58,453 nucleotides of DNA, from assembly GCA_934385475.1 (NCBI GenBank), contig CAKRPS010000014.1, forward strand, positions 1-58,453. Direction: 5' to 3'. A program made the position numbers and the translations under genes. The notes under the pieces were generated by a model. That model did no database searches and was not told the origin of the DNA. It saw only the letters and a list, made by a program, of their open reading frames with translations. Shown here one piece after another: positions 7,704 to 17,066 of the stretch. Origin of the DNA: an uncultured Lachnospiraceae bacterium. Lineage in GTDB: Bacteria; Bacillota; Clostridia; Lachnospirales; Lachnospiraceae. Within the stretch, counting starts at the first letter, position 1, and every line of letters starts with the position of its first letter.

Positions 7704-10181
7704 ATGGATACCAGGATTATCACCTTATCGGATCACTGTCGTTTTCATCTGGGCGAAGCCCCGGACGCGTGGCAGGGCTGGTTTGACGACTCCGGCTGGC
7801 AGAATGTGACCCTGCCCCACGACTGGTCTGTCACTCTCCCCTTCGACCGTAACTGCTCCAGCGGCACCGGTTATCTGCCGGGCGGCATCGGCTGGTACCG
7901 TATCCGCTTTTCCCTTCCAAAAGAATGGACCGGAAAACATATCCGTGTCCTCTTTGACGGGGTCTACAAAAACAGCCGCGTCTGGTGCAACAGTCACTAT
8001 CTCGGAGAGCGCCCCTGTGGCTACAGCAGTTTCTCCTATGATCTGACCGGATTTCTGCATGCAGATCGTGAGAATATCCTTGTCGTCCGTGTCGATCACC
8101 GCGAGATCGCCGACTCCAGGTGGTACACCGGCAGCGGCATCACCCGCAAGGTCTCCCTTTTCATCGAAGAGCTTGTTCATCCGCTTCCGGACGGTATCTT
8201 TTTCTCTACCCCGAAGGTGAGCAGTGCCCTCGCAGACTGTGAAGTCCTGACAGAACTGGAAAATACCACCTCACAGCCCTGCCATGTCACCGTGACAAAC
8301 CGGCTGTCCGCCCCGGATGGAACGACCGTTCTTGAGCTGAGAAATACCGCAAAATGTCTCCCGCAGCAGACTGTTACCGTCCGCAATGCAGGGAGTCTCG
8401 AGTCTCCGTCCCTCTGGTCTCCCGAGACGCCTTCTCTTTATACACTGGAAACCTTTCTTTCCTACCAGACGGACGAAGGAAGCGTACTCACTCTTGTAGA
8501 TTCAGAAAAGGTCGGTATCCGTTCCCTGCGTTTTGACCCTGACCTCGGACTCTTTCTCAACGACTCCCCCTATCTCCTGAAGGGTGTGTGCGTCCACGAG
8601 GATGCGGGCTGTCTCGGAAATGCCGTACCTGCCGCTGTCTGGCACAGACGTCTTTCCAAGCTGAAACATATGGGCTGCAATGCGGTCCGTATGAGTCACA
8701 ATCCCCACATGCCGGAGCTGTATTCTCTCTGCGACGCATTGGGCTTTCTCGTGATCGACGAAGCCTTTGACGAGTGGGAGGCTCCCAAGAATAAGTGGAG
8801 CACAGGGCACAATGTTTATCCTCCCAAACATGAGGGATATTATTCCTGTTTTCCGGAATGGCATGAGCGGGATCTTACAGACCTGATCCGCCGTGACCGG
8901 AATCATCCCTGTGTCATGCTGTGGAGCCTCGGCAACGAAATCGATTATCCCAACGATCCCTACTGTCATCCCAGCTTTGAGACGATGACCGGAAACAACG
9001 ACAGCGGCAAGCCCTCCGAGGAGCGCGTCTACAATCCTGCCCGGCCCGATGCGCAGCGTCTTGCCGTTCTTTCCAAAATGCTGTGCGACATCGTACATCG
9101 GACGGATTCCACCCATCCTGCAACGCTCGCCGCGGCTTTCCCGGAACTCTCAGCCTCTCTCGGCTTTCTCGACCCGTTAGATGTCGTCGGCTACAATTAC
9201 AAGGAACACCTGTATGCAGCCCACCATGAAGCCTTCCCGGACAAGCCGTTCCTTGGCAGTGAAAACGGTCACAGTCTGGCCGCCTGGAAAGCCGTCACCG
9301 ACAATGCCTATATTTCCGGTCAGTTCCTGTGGACGGGAATCGATTATCTCGGAGAGGCGCACGGCTGGCCCATTCACGGCTCCGCTGCCGGTCTTTTGAC
9401 CATGGCCGGCTTTGAAAAGCCCTCTTATTTCCGGAGGCAGAGCTTCTGGTCGGCGCAGCCCATGATCTATCTTGCCACCATTTTGAAATCCGAAAGCTGT
9501 AAGACTTCCTGGGGCGAATCTTTCCCGAACCCATTGTCCTGCGAATTTTCCCCGGTTTTTCCCTGCTGGGATTATCCCTATGGGGAGGAAGTCGTTGTCA
9601 AATGCTATACGAATCTCCCCGAGGTGGAATTTTTCCTGAACGGGGAAAGCCTTGGCATCTACACCAAAGCCCCGGATGCAGACTGTATCCTGTTTGATCT
9701 GCCCTTTGCACCGGGTACCCTCAAGGCTCTTGGGTGTGGTCAGTACCGCAGCGTCAGCCACTCTCTTACCTCCTGCAAAAATGCCTGCTCGATCCGGTTA
9801 GAAGCATACGATCCCACAAAAAACACGCCCGCCATAAATATGGCGCACGTGTCCGGGCTTCTCTCTCATTCTGAAGTTGTCCAACTCGCAGTCACCCTGT
9901 TAGATGCCGATGGAAACCACTGTATCCACGCCTCAACCCTGCTGCATGTACAGGTGACAGGGGCACGGCTTGCCGGTCTGGAAAACGGCGATCTGGCCGA
10001 TGTGACCGATTACACCGCCTCCTCGCGCAGAGCCTCCTACGGTCAGCTTATGCTCTACCTCTATCCGCAGCAGACAGACGCTCCCTGCACCGTAACGGTG
10101 ACAGGGGAGATGCTAAAGCCTTGTTCCTGCGAAATCCTTTACAAAGCTGACGGATCAGCCGATGTCCGGCTGATCCCATAA
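7704..10181 (+). CDS. glycoside hydrolase family 2 protein (beta-galactosidase type)
   Basis: This 825-residue protein has GH2 architecture. An N-terminal jelly-roll (about 1-180, with GGIGWYR and the DGVYKNSRVW region) is followed by an Ig-like domain, a TIM barrel from about residue 290, and extra C-terminal beta domains, including a DUF4982-like region. The putative acid/base Glu is in WSLGNE (about residue 412) and the nucleophile Glu in GSENGHS (about 518). There is no signal peptide, so it should act in the cytoplasm on an imported beta-galactoside or related oligosaccharide. Substrate cannot be fixed by reading. The start is an ATG behind AGGAGG. A LacI-type operator and promoter precede it. 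It converges with the GH35 gene and overlaps its end by 27 bp. Confidence 0.92.
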   Translation: MDTRIITLSDHCRFHLGEAPDAWQGWFDDSGWQNVTLPHDWSVTLPFDRNCSSGTGYLPGGIGWYRIRFSLPKEWTGKHIRVLFDGVYKNSRVWCNSHYLGERPCGYSSFSYDLTGFLHADRENILVVRVDHREIADSRWYTGSGITRKVSLFIEELVHPLPDGIFFSTPKVSSALADCEVLTELENTTSQPCHVTVTNRLSAPDGTTVLELRNTAKCLPQQTVTVRNAGSLESPSLWSPETPSLYTLETFLSYQTDEGSVLTLVDSEKVGIRSLRFDPDLGLFLNDSPYLLKGVCVHEDAGCLGNAVPAAVWHRRLSKLKHMGCNAVRMSHNPHMPELYSLCDALGFLVIDEAFDEWEAPKNKWSTGHNVYPPKHEGYYSCFPEWHERDLTDLIRRDRNHPCVMLWSLGNEIDYPNDPYCHPSFETMTGNNDSGKPSEERVYNPARPDAQRLAVLSKMLCDIVHRTDSTHPATLAAAFPELSASLGFLDPLDVVGYNYKEHLYAAHHEAFPDKPFLGSENGHSLAAWKAVTDNAYISGQFLWTGIDYLGEAHGWPIHGSAAGLLTMAGFEKPSYFRRQSFWSAQPMIYLATILKSESCKTSWGESFPNPLSCEFSPVFPCWDYPYGEEVVVKCYTNLPEVEFFLNGESLGIYTKAPDADCILFDLPFAPGTLKALGCGQYRSVSHSLTSCKNACSIRLEAYDPTKNTPAINMAHVSGLLSHSEVVQLAVTLLDADGNHCIHASTLLHVQVTGARLAGLENGDLADVTDYTASSRRASYGQLMLYLYPQQTDAPCTVTVTGEMLKPCSCEILYKADGSADVRLIP

Positions 10182-11969
10182 GGTCACGGAATCTGTCACC
10201 TTTCCTTCTGTTTCAAAGATAACGATCTCATTTACTCCTTCCCGCAGAAGCGGTGCCGGTATATAAAGCCGTTTCTGCGGCCCTATCTCCCAGAACCTTC
10301 CCAGATGAAAACCATTCAGAAACGCACATCCTTTTCCCCAGCCGTCTAAAGCAAGGAAAGTATCAGCCTTCTCTTCCACGGAGAAGGTGAATTTGTAAAA
10401 GGCCGGAAGTCCTTCCGTATAGCCTTTGGTATAATCTACTTTTCCGATATTGTCCAGCGGAAGCGGATACATGGTATATCCATAGTGCATGTGTCCGTTG
10501 ATCTGCACGGCATCCTTGATTCCCTTATGCTGATGCTCCATCATCGGGCCAAAGTTTACACGCCCCATATTTTCCACCAGCATGTCAAGCGGTGCGCCCA
10601 GTGCGAAGGTCACAGGCTCCCGTTTCGGAGGCTCCTTTTCCTTTCCGGCAGCATTGACATCCTCTGCCATGACCACCTTGTCCTGTACCACACTGTACTC
10701 TCTCAGAAGCTGTCTGTCATAAAGGGTTGTCAGGTGCTTCCGGTCCACATAGATCTGCGCCCGGTCACCGGCGCCCCACAGACGGATCTTCTCCACATTT
10801 TTCTCTTTCTGCAGTCTGCTATGATACAGGATATACCCGTAATTCTGTCCACATTTTTCCATGCAGACCGGGAAGGTATCTTCTATGGGTGAAGCGATAT
10901 CCTCCAACACCTCAAACAGTCCCACCTTCTGTTGTACCGCCAGTGTGCCGTATGCCTTCTTATTGATCTTCGTGCTAAGCTCCATCTCCGGAACCGGTGC
11001 AAATCTGCCGATCACCTTCTGGAATGCCTTATACTTTGGCGTGATATCCCCACATTCCGTCAGCAGCGCATCATAGTCGTAGGAGGTAACATCCGGGGTC
11101 AGCTCATCATAATAATTGGAGCCGTTCATGAATCCGAAGTTTGTTCCCCCTTCAAACATGTAGATGTTGACATGTCCCATCTCCAGCATATCTTCAAGAT
11201 CCTGCGGACTGTCCGGATTGCCGGTCTTATGACCGCCGTTCCCCCAGTGGTCAAACCAGCCTACCCAGAACTCTGCGCACATCAACGGTCCGCCATCGTT
11301 GTACTTTTGCAGCACCGCAAACCGTTCCTTCGTACGGGAACCGAAATTTCCCATCACCTGGACACCGTCCACCTTGCCGCAGCTCAGCGTCTCCTCAAAG
11401 GGGCCGTCAGAACTGATCAGAGGAACCTCCACACCATATTCCAGCATCTCATCCCGCATCCACTCCATATAACGGGTGTCATCTCCGTAATAGCCGTATT
11501 CGTTTTCCACCTGCATCATGATAACCGGTCCGCCCTGCGTGATCTGAAGCGGTACCAGCTTCGGAAGCAGCACCTTATAATACTCGTCTACATGCTTCAG
11601 GAATGGTTCATATACAGCACGCAGCCTCATACCATCCTCCCGCAGCAGCCATGCCGGCAGTCCTCCGAACTCCCACTCTGCACAGATATACGGTGACGGA
11701 CGCAGAATGACATACAGGCCAAGCTCCTGCGCCAGCCTTACAAACCGTTCCACATCCAACATTCCCTCAAAACAGAACTCTCCCTTATTCTGTTCGTGCA
11801 TGTTCCATGGGATATAGGTCTCCACCGTATTGCATCCCATGGCTTTCAGCTTTTCCAGCCGGTCACGCCAGTATTCCGGCACTACCCGGAAATAATGTAT
11901 GCTTCCCGAAATTACCTGAAACGGCTCCCCATTCAGATAAAATCGATCCCTGATCTCGAATTGTCCCAT
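10155..11969 (-). CDS. glycoside hydrolase family 35 beta-galactosidase
   Basis: This 604-residue cytoplasmic enzyme has the GH35 barrel first: GSIHYFRVVPEYWRDRL, then PWNMHE near residue 60. The acid/base Glu is in QVENEYG (about residue 155) and the nucleophile Glu in CAEFWVGWFDHWG (about 232). Jelly-roll domains make up the C-terminus. It cleaves terminal beta-galactosyl residues. The ATG at 11969 is chosen because the preceding in-frame extension has no ribosome binding site. It is the last gene of the transporter operon (two permeases, binding protein, GH35), so it probably processes the imported substrate. An RNA hairpin at 12007-12047 separates it from the binding-protein gene and could tune relative expression. 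Confidence 0.95.
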   Translation of the reverse strand: MGQFEIRDRFYLNGEPFQVISGSIHYFRVVPEYWRDRLEKLKAMGCNTVETYIPWNMHEQNKGEFCFEGMLDVERFVRLAQELGLYVILRPSPYICAEWEFGGLPAWLLREDGMRLRAVYEPFLKHVDEYYKVLLPKLVPLQITQGGPVIMMQVENEYGYYGDDTRYMEWMRDEMLEYGVEVPLISSDGPFEETLSCGKVDGVQVMGNFGSRTKERFAVLQKYNDGGPLMCAEFWVGWFDHWGNGGHKTGNPDSPQDLEDMLEMGHVNIYMFEGGTNFGFMNGSNYYDELTPDVTSYDYDALLTECGDITPKYKAFQKVIGRFAPVPEMELSTKINKKAYGTLAVQQKVGLFEVLEDIASPIEDTFPVCMEKCGQNYGYILYHSRLQKEKNVEKIRLWGAGDRAQIYVDRKHLTTLYDRQLLREYSVVQDKVVMAEDVNAAGKEKEPPKREPVTFALGAPLDMLVENMGRVNFGPMMEHQHKGIKDAVQINGHMHYGYTMYPLPLDNIGKVDYTKGYTEGLPAFYKFTFSVEEKADTFLALDGWGKGCAFLNGFHLGRFWEIGPQKRLYIPAPLLREGVNEIVIFETEGKVTDSVTLWDQPDIG

Positions 11970-12006
11970 CGTTATACCATGCCTTTCTGATTTTCTTTTA
12001 CAACAG

Positions 12007-12047
12007 AAGGGTGTACCGCCTTCTGCGCGAAGCAACAGTACACCCTT
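12007..12047. terminator. stem-loop between binding-protein gene and GH35 gene
   Basis: A 10-bp stem, AAGGGTGTAC with GTACACCCTT, has an inner paired segment in the loop. A T-run follows only in the plus direction, where no gene ends. In the operon direction it lacks a T tract and is better viewed as an mRNA-stabilising or processing hairpin that raises binding-protein transcript over GH35. Confidence 0.5.
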
Positions 12048-12080
12048 TTTATTACTGTCTCAGATCTTTCTGATTCTGTA

Positions 12081-13730
12081 TTATTTATACAGTTCGTCGA
12101 ACTGTCTCTGAAGCTCCGCTGTCACCTCGTTGATGCCTGCTGACTCAAGAGCTGCCTGATATTCTTTTACGATATCTTCTGCACTTCCGCTGTACTTACC
12201 GAAGCTGATCTGCTTCATATAGTTCGTATGAATATCGTTGATGTTCTGGATATAAGACTGAATGTTGTCTACATCTGCTACAAACTGTCCGTAAGGGTAT
12301 TCAATCTTTATCTTATCATACTCGTCGTATAACTTGTCAATTTCATCCCAGTTTCTGGTAGCATCCTTGATCTCAAGGTCATCATTACGTCCCCACCAGA
12401 AATTGGTTGTTCCGTTGATGTTGTCGGTGTCAGAGTTGTAACCTTCGGGTGTGATGCGGAGACCTTCGTCATTGACATCCCATGAAACACCCTGGATACC
12501 ATAGCAGAATAACTCATAACACTCGGGATCGTTTCTCAACAGATCGTATACCATAAGTGCTCTTTCCGGATTCTTGCTTCCTGCAGATACTGCCATTGCG
12601 CCGTGTGTAATGGAAAGTGCTGTCACATTTCCTGTCTCCTCACCAAAGTAGAAGAAACCTGTCTCTGCGTTCGGGTCATCATCATAAATGGTATTGGCAG
12701 GAGTATGGCTTACCAGATCTGTCCAGGTCTGTGTATGGTGCTGCTCGGCTGCCACCTTACCGATACGGTAATCATCACGGTTTGTGGAAGAAGTATTGTT
12801 CAGTACATCTGTCTGCCATACACCGATCTCATCCCATTCCTTCATCATCTTTGCAAACTCTACCAGAGAATCCGTGTCTGTTGTAAACGGAGAATATACG
12901 GTGTACAGATCACCTCTTGTACCTCCCCACATAGCACCATTGTTGATACCATCGATCGGTACATAGTCGGAATGTGATGCAATCCATCCACTTGCCATCT
13001 GGTTATACTGCGTTCCGTCAGAATCCCACGGAATGATATCCGGATAGGTTTCCTTTACATACTTGAAGTAGGTAGTCATATCTTCCCAGCTCTTAACACC
13101 GTCTGTCAGTCCGGCTGCCTTTGCCCAGTCCAGACGATAGATGAATCCGTGGTTCGTCCACTGTGCATAGTTATCTTCGGGCATCAGATAGATGTTTCCA
13201 TTGTATTTACAAAGATCCCAGTGCTCTGCCGGAACGCTTTCCCATGTCTTGGGTGCGTAGGTCTTGAGCATATCTTCGGAGAGTTCCAGAAAAGCTCCGT
13301 TCTTGGCATTCGGCCATGCATCCAGCCAGTCAGAAGCGGTTCCAACCAGATCTACGGTACCGTCCATCTGTGCCAGTGTCAGGTTGTAATTGGAAAGATA
13401 ATCTGTCCAGCTGATGAAATAAGTCTGCAGCTCAGCGTTACATTTCTCTGTCAGGATCTCATTGAGCTTTGCCATCATCTCGTCATATTTTTCTGCGGTG
13501 GCAGTGGGCTTTTCACCTGTGGTCATGTAGGTGATCACCACGTGCTCCGAGGTATCGATCGCAGAAGAGTCGGTCGATGCGGAAGCATCATCCGCTGCTG
13601 CCTCTTCATCCGTAGATGCTGCTGCGTTGTTGTCTGTCTGTGCACTGTCAGAAGAGCTCTGTCCGCCGCATCCTACAAGTCCTGTGATCATGGTTGTCAC
13701 AAGAAGCATTGCTACTAATTTCTTTTTCAT
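12081..13730 (-). CDS. extracellular sugar-binding lipoprotein of an ABC transporter
   Basis: This 549-residue solute-binding protein has a type II signal peptide (MKKKLVAMLLVTTMITGLVGC; lipobox LVGC) and then a Ser/Ala/Asp-rich linker of about 40 residues typical of Gram-positive lipoproteins. The mature part matches the large COG1653 class that works with LplB/LplC (YtcP)-type permeases. The ATG at 13730 has AGGAGG at 8-9 nt. It is the third gene of a minus-strand operon, after the two permeases and before the GH35 galactosidase. The likely ligand is a galactose-containing oligosaccharide (inference from the neighbours). The cognate ATPase is not in the window; this class commonly shares an MsmK-like ATPase encoded elsewhere. 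Confidence 0.93.
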   Translation of the reverse strand: MKKKLVAMLLVTTMITGLVGCGGQSSSDSAQTDNNAAASTDEEAAADDASASTDSSAIDTSEHVVITYMTTGEKPTATAEKYDEMMAKLNEILTEKCNAELQTYFISWTDYLSNYNLTLAQMDGTVDLVGTASDWLDAWPNAKNGAFLELSEDMLKTYAPKTWESVPAEHWDLCKYNGNIYLMPEDNYAQWTNHGFIYRLDWAKAAGLTDGVKSWEDMTTYFKYVKETYPDIIPWDSDGTQYNQMASGWIASHSDYVPIDGINNGAMWGGTRGDLYTVYSPFTTDTDSLVEFAKMMKEWDEIGVWQTDVLNNTSSTNRDDYRIGKVAAEQHHTQTWTDLVSHTPANTIYDDDPNAETGFFYFGEETGNVTALSITHGAMAVSAGSKNPERALMVYDLLRNDPECYELFCYGIQGVSWDVNDEGLRITPEGYNSDTDNINGTTNFWWGRNDDLEIKDATRNWDEIDKLYDEYDKIKIEYPYGQFVADVDNIQSYIQNINDIHTNYMKQISFGKYSGSAEDIVKEYQAALESAGINEVTAELQRQFDELYK

Positions 13731-13834
13731 TGATTGTCCTCCTAGTCTCTTGATTAGTTGCTCCCTATGCTCCGAAATCATTCCCCTGTCCGAAGCATTT
13801 CTATGTAATCTCCCCCTCCGGGAAGCTACATTCC

Positions 13835-14758
13835 TTATCCTTTTACTGCACCGACTGTGATACCGCTGATAAAGTATTTCTGCACAAACGGATATAACAG
13901 TACGATTGGGCCTGTCGCCAGTACGGCGTTTGCCATCTTAACACTTTCCTGCGGGATGTCCGCCAGATTGATGAACTGTCCGGCTACGGAGTTTTTCAGC
14001 GCATCCGTCTTGTTGACGATCTCATACAGGGTGTACTGCAACGGTTTGACATCCACATTCGAGCTCAGGAACAGGGATGACTGATACCACTCATTCCAAT
14101 ATCCCAGTGCCAGGAAAAGGCCGATCGTTGCAAGTGCCGGTTTCAGCATCGGCAGGATCAGGGACACAAAGATCCTCATATCCCCCGCACCATCTATCTT
14201 GCCGGACTCCGTAATCTCATGTGGTATCGCCTTGACAAAGTTTTTCATCAGTATAATGAGCCATGGCGACATCAGCAGCGGCAGGAGTACTGCAAAATAG
14301 CTGTCCTTCAAGTGGTAGGTCTGTGTCATCAGCAGGTAATACGGTGCAAGACCTGCGGAAAACAGACTGGTAAAGTATATGTAGAACGAGATCGCATTCC
14401 GAAACGGGAAATCCTTTCTCTGCAGCGCATATCCGGTCATCGCAATGATCGAAAGGCCAAGTCCTGTTCCCACCACCGTCAAAAGGATCGTCACGATGTA
14501 GGATTTCCATATGTTTCCGCTCTTGGTGATCATATGATAGGCTTCCATGGAAATGTCCTTCGGCAGAAGCTGTACGCCCTCCGCACGGATCACCGCCTCA
14601 CTGGTGAATGACGAGCTGACGATGATCAGGAACGGTACGATACAGCAGATCGCGTAAAAGGCGATAAACGCATATCCAAAGCCCCGTATCACTTTATCCG
14701 AGGTGCCGAGCTTAACTTTGGCACCGGAATTTTCAATATCCAAATCTTTCTTAGCCAT
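13835..14758 (-). CDS. carbohydrate ABC transporter permease, LplC/YtcP type
   Basis: This 307-residue integral membrane protein has about six helices. The inner-membrane permease signature EITESGKIDGAGDMRIFVSLILPMLKPALA (EAA loop, about residues 190-220) contacts the ATPase. The N-terminal 35 residues are cytoplasmic. AAGGAGG precedes the ATG. It follows the first permease by 11 nt and precedes the binding-protein gene by about 105 nt. Together with the 14770-15723 product it should form the heterodimeric channel for an oligosaccharide. Confidence 0.93.
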   Translation of the reverse strand: MAKKDLDIENSGAKVKLGTSDKVIRGFGYAFIAFYAICCIVPFLIIVSSSFTSEAVIRAEGVQLLPKDISMEAYHMITKSGNIWKSYIVTILLTVVGTGLGLSIIAMTGYALQRKDFPFRNAISFYIYFTSLFSAGLAPYYLLMTQTYHLKDSYFAVLLPLLMSPWLIILMKNFVKAIPHEITESGKIDGAGDMRIFVSLILPMLKPALATIGLFLALGYWNEWYQSSLFLSSNVDVKPLQYTLYEIVNKTDALKNSVAGQFINLADIPQESVKMANAVLATGPIVLLYPFVQKYFISGITVGAVKG

Positions 14759-14769
14759 AACAGTCCTCC

Positions 14770-15723
14770 TTAAAACAATGAGTAATCCGGTTCGATCTTT
14801 TTCACAATATAGTTCACGGTCATAACGATGATAAAGCCTATGACTGACTGATACAGACCAACCGCCGACGCTGTGGAGAAGTTGAACTCTGCCATCGTGG
14901 AACGATATACATAGGTCTCTATGATATCTGTCGTGCCATACAGGATCGGGTTGGTACCGACAATATTGTAGAACAGTCCGAAGTTACCCTTGACGATGCC
15001 TCCCAGTGCAAAGAGCAGCAGGATCACGATCGTCGGTTTAAGGCTCGGCAGAATGATGTAGCGGATTCTTTGAAAGCCGTTGGCTCCGTCCACCTTGGCC
15101 GCCTCCATCATCTCTCCATCAATTCCCATGATGGCCGCGAAGTAGACTACGGAATTGTATCCCGTCTGCTGCCAGAGATATACGATCACCAGGATCACCG
15201 GCCAGACTCCCGCGTCCGAATAGGGCTGCCATTTTTCAAGTCCGAGGCTTGACAGGATTCCATTGACAAATCCCGTGTCATAGTTCAGCAGGTTGAATAC
15301 CAGGATTCCCACCAGAACCTGTGAGATGAAGTATGGCAGGAACATGATCGTCTGCGATACCTTCTTAAACCATTTGCTCTGCATCTCATTCAGCAGGATT
15401 GCTATAAAGACTGCCAGGAAGTTACCCAGCAGGATAAAAACAAGATTGTACAGGATCGTGTTCCTCGTCAGGGAAAACAGCTTGCCGGATGTCCAAAGGA
15501 ACTTGAAATTGTCCAGTCCGATAAATCTGCTCCCGAAGATTCCATCCCGATAGTTGTATTTTACGAATGCCACATAAATTCCGGGCAGCGGCATGTAACT
15601 GAATGCGAAGAAAAAAATAACGGCCGGGAGGCACATTAGAAGCAGAACCCTGTACCGTACCACCTTTTCCCCAAAAGATAAGGCTGACTTTGGCTTAGCC
15701 ACCTTCCCTTTTGCCTTTTCCAT
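14770..15723 (-). CDS. carbohydrate ABC transporter permease, LplB type
   Basis: This 317-residue membrane protein is the first gene of the transporter operon. Helices are spread over about residues 30-310. The EAA-loop motif (MMEAAKVDGANGFQRIRYIILPSLKPT) lies near residue 205. The ATG at 15723 follows GAGGGGAGG. Promoter, operator and a short leader lie directly upstream (15759-15809). It pairs with the downstream LplC-type permease. Confidence 0.93.
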   Translation of the reverse strand: MEKAKGKVAKPKSALSFGEKVVRYRVLLLMCLPAVIFFFAFSYMPLPGIYVAFVKYNYRDGIFGSRFIGLDNFKFLWTSGKLFSLTRNTILYNLVFILLGNFLAVFIAILLNEMQSKWFKKVSQTIMFLPYFISQVLVGILVFNLLNYDTGFVNGILSSLGLEKWQPYSDAGVWPVILVIVYLWQQTGYNSVVYFAAIMGIDGEMMEAAKVDGANGFQRIRYIILPSLKPTIVILLLFALGGIVKGNFGLFYNIVGTNPILYGTTDIIETYVYRSTMAEFNFSTASAVGLYQSVIGFIIVMTVNYIVKKIEPDYSLF

Positions 15724-15758
15724 AAATAATTCCTCCCCTCTTGTCGATTTTTACTTTT

Positions 15759-15772
15759 TGCAACCGCTTTCA
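15759..15772. promoter_or_regulatory. LacI/CcpA-family operator of the transporter operon
   Basis: On the minus strand the site reads TGAAAGCGGTTGCA, a LacI-family pseudo-palindrome. It resembles both a catabolite-responsive element and the operator before the GH2 gene (TGAAACCGGTATCA). It lies just downstream of the -10 hexamer (15781-15786), where a bound repressor would block the polymerase. Confidence 0.65.
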
Positions 15773-15780
15773 TACATAAA

Positions 15781-15809
15781 ACTATACACTTTTTACAAGT
15801 GTGCGTCAA
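15781..15809 (-). promoter_or_regulatory. promoter of the transporter-GH35 operon
   Basis: On the minus strand: TTGACG (15809-15804), 17-bp spacer, TATAGT (15786-15781). It is near consensus, so it should be strong unless repressed through the adjacent operator. Confidence 0.8.
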
Positions 15810-15888
15810 CGGAGTTCCTTCACTTTGTCTCTTTTTGTTTCGTTTTCACAATATGCAATATTTCATTTAGGTATATTTGCACATAAAA

Positions 15889-15939
15889 AGAATACAAAAA
15901 GCAGAAGGATTTCGATATTCCTTCTGCTTTTTGTATTCT
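15889..15939. terminator. bidirectional rho-independent terminator after the LacI gene
   Basis: A perfect 21-bp stem (AGAATACAAAAAGCAGAAGGA with its complement) closes a 9-nt loop and includes A/T tracts on both sides. It sits 22 nt past the stop codon of the LacI-type gene and separates it from the transporter promoter. Confidence 0.85.
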
Positions 15940-15960
15940 TTACATGAAATCGGATTCAGA

Positions 15961-17001
15961 TTAGTCTCGGCACTCTCCGCTGCTCTCGCGGATAACCAGC
16001 GTCGGTGTCACCATTCTCAGCCGCTCTACCGGGCGCCCCTCCGTCATGGCAATCGCCGTTTCAACCAGCTTTCTTCCGTATTCTTCATAATTGTAGTCCA
16101 CACTTGTCAATGGCGGAATTCCCATAGCCGCCATATACGTGTTATCGTAGCTTACCACAGAGATGTCTTCCGGAATCCGGTAGCCTCTCTCCTGCAGGCA
16201 TTTCATGATTCCTATGGCCGAAAAGTCGTTGATCGCGATGACCGCAGTCATTTTGATGCCCTCATCCAGCATCTGGGCCATCTGTTTGTATCCGGTTTCA
16301 AAATCATAGTTTCCACCGTCTGTCACAAGCTGTGGATCATAGGGAATCTGGTTTTCCTTCAAAATCTGCTTATACCGCTGATACTTTTCAAAGGTTGCCA
16401 GCACGTTCTGCTTTCCACCGACAAGCGCGATCCGCCGGTGGCCCAGTGAGAGCAGGTGATCCATCAGAAGCTCCATCGCCTGCATACTGTCAATGCGCAC
16501 GGCATGACACCTTGTCCCGTCCAGCTTACCGGTCACCACAACCGGTGTCCTTGCCATGATCTGATTGACCAGCTCCACATATTCTTCTTTTGAGGCCAGA
16601 TCGTCCACTCTTCCTCCAAACTGGATGATCGCGTCTACCTTCTGCTCCTGAAGACTGACAAGCAGATTCTTCTCGGCCTCTCCGTCCTCCAGAAAATTAC
16701 AGAGTACGGCTGTGTATCCCGCCTCTCTGGCAGCCTTCTCACAGGCCACGAACAACGCCGCGTAGTACGGATTGCGAATGTCTGCCGCCAGAATCCCTAT
16801 CGTCCTCGTCTTGGTGTCTGCAAGTCCCCTTGCCATCACATTCGGCTTGAAGTGGTATTTTTCGATCAGCGCCTGTATTCTTTCTTTCTTTTCGCTGCGT
16901 ACATTGGCACTGTTCGTAAGCACTCTGGACACCGTAGCGGGTGACACCCCTGCCTCCCGCGCAATATCATAGATTGTTATCGTCTTGTTCTCAATATTCA
17001 T
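15961..17001 (-). CDS. LacI-family transcriptional regulator
   Basis: This 346-residue repressor has the canonical N-terminal helix-turn-helix and hinge (TIYDIAREAGVSPATVSRVLTN, then the KPNVMARGLA segment). A periplasmic-binding-protein-like effector domain spans about residues 65-340 (TIGILAADIRNPYYAAL, VVSYDNTYMA). It is transcribed in the same direction as, and just upstream of, the sugar transporter operon, and is separated from it by a strong terminator. Two matching operators, at 15759-15772 and 7603-7620, make it the likely local regulator of both the transporter-GH35 operon and the GH2 gene. The effector is unknown. Confidence 0.94.
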   Translation of the reverse strand: MNIENKTITIYDIAREAGVSPATVSRVLTNSANVRSEKKERIQALIEKYHFKPNVMARGLADTKTRTIGILAADIRNPYYAALFVACEKAAREAGYTAVLCNFLEDGEAEKNLLVSLQEQKVDAIIQFGGRVDDLASKEEYVELVNQIMARTPVVVTGKLDGTRCHAVRIDSMQAMELLMDHLLSLGHRRIALVGGKQNVLATFEKYQRYKQILKENQIPYDPQLVTDGGNYDFETGYKQMAQMLDEGIKMTAVIAINDFSAIGIMKCLQERGYRIPEDISVVSYDNTYMAAMGIPPLTSVDYNYEEYGRKLVETAIAMTEGRPVERLRMVTPTLVIRESSGECRD

Positions 17002-17066
17002 CCCATTCTACATTTCTGCGCCTGATCTTTCTGTCAAAGCCTGCATCCGGTGCGCCTCCGTACAGA

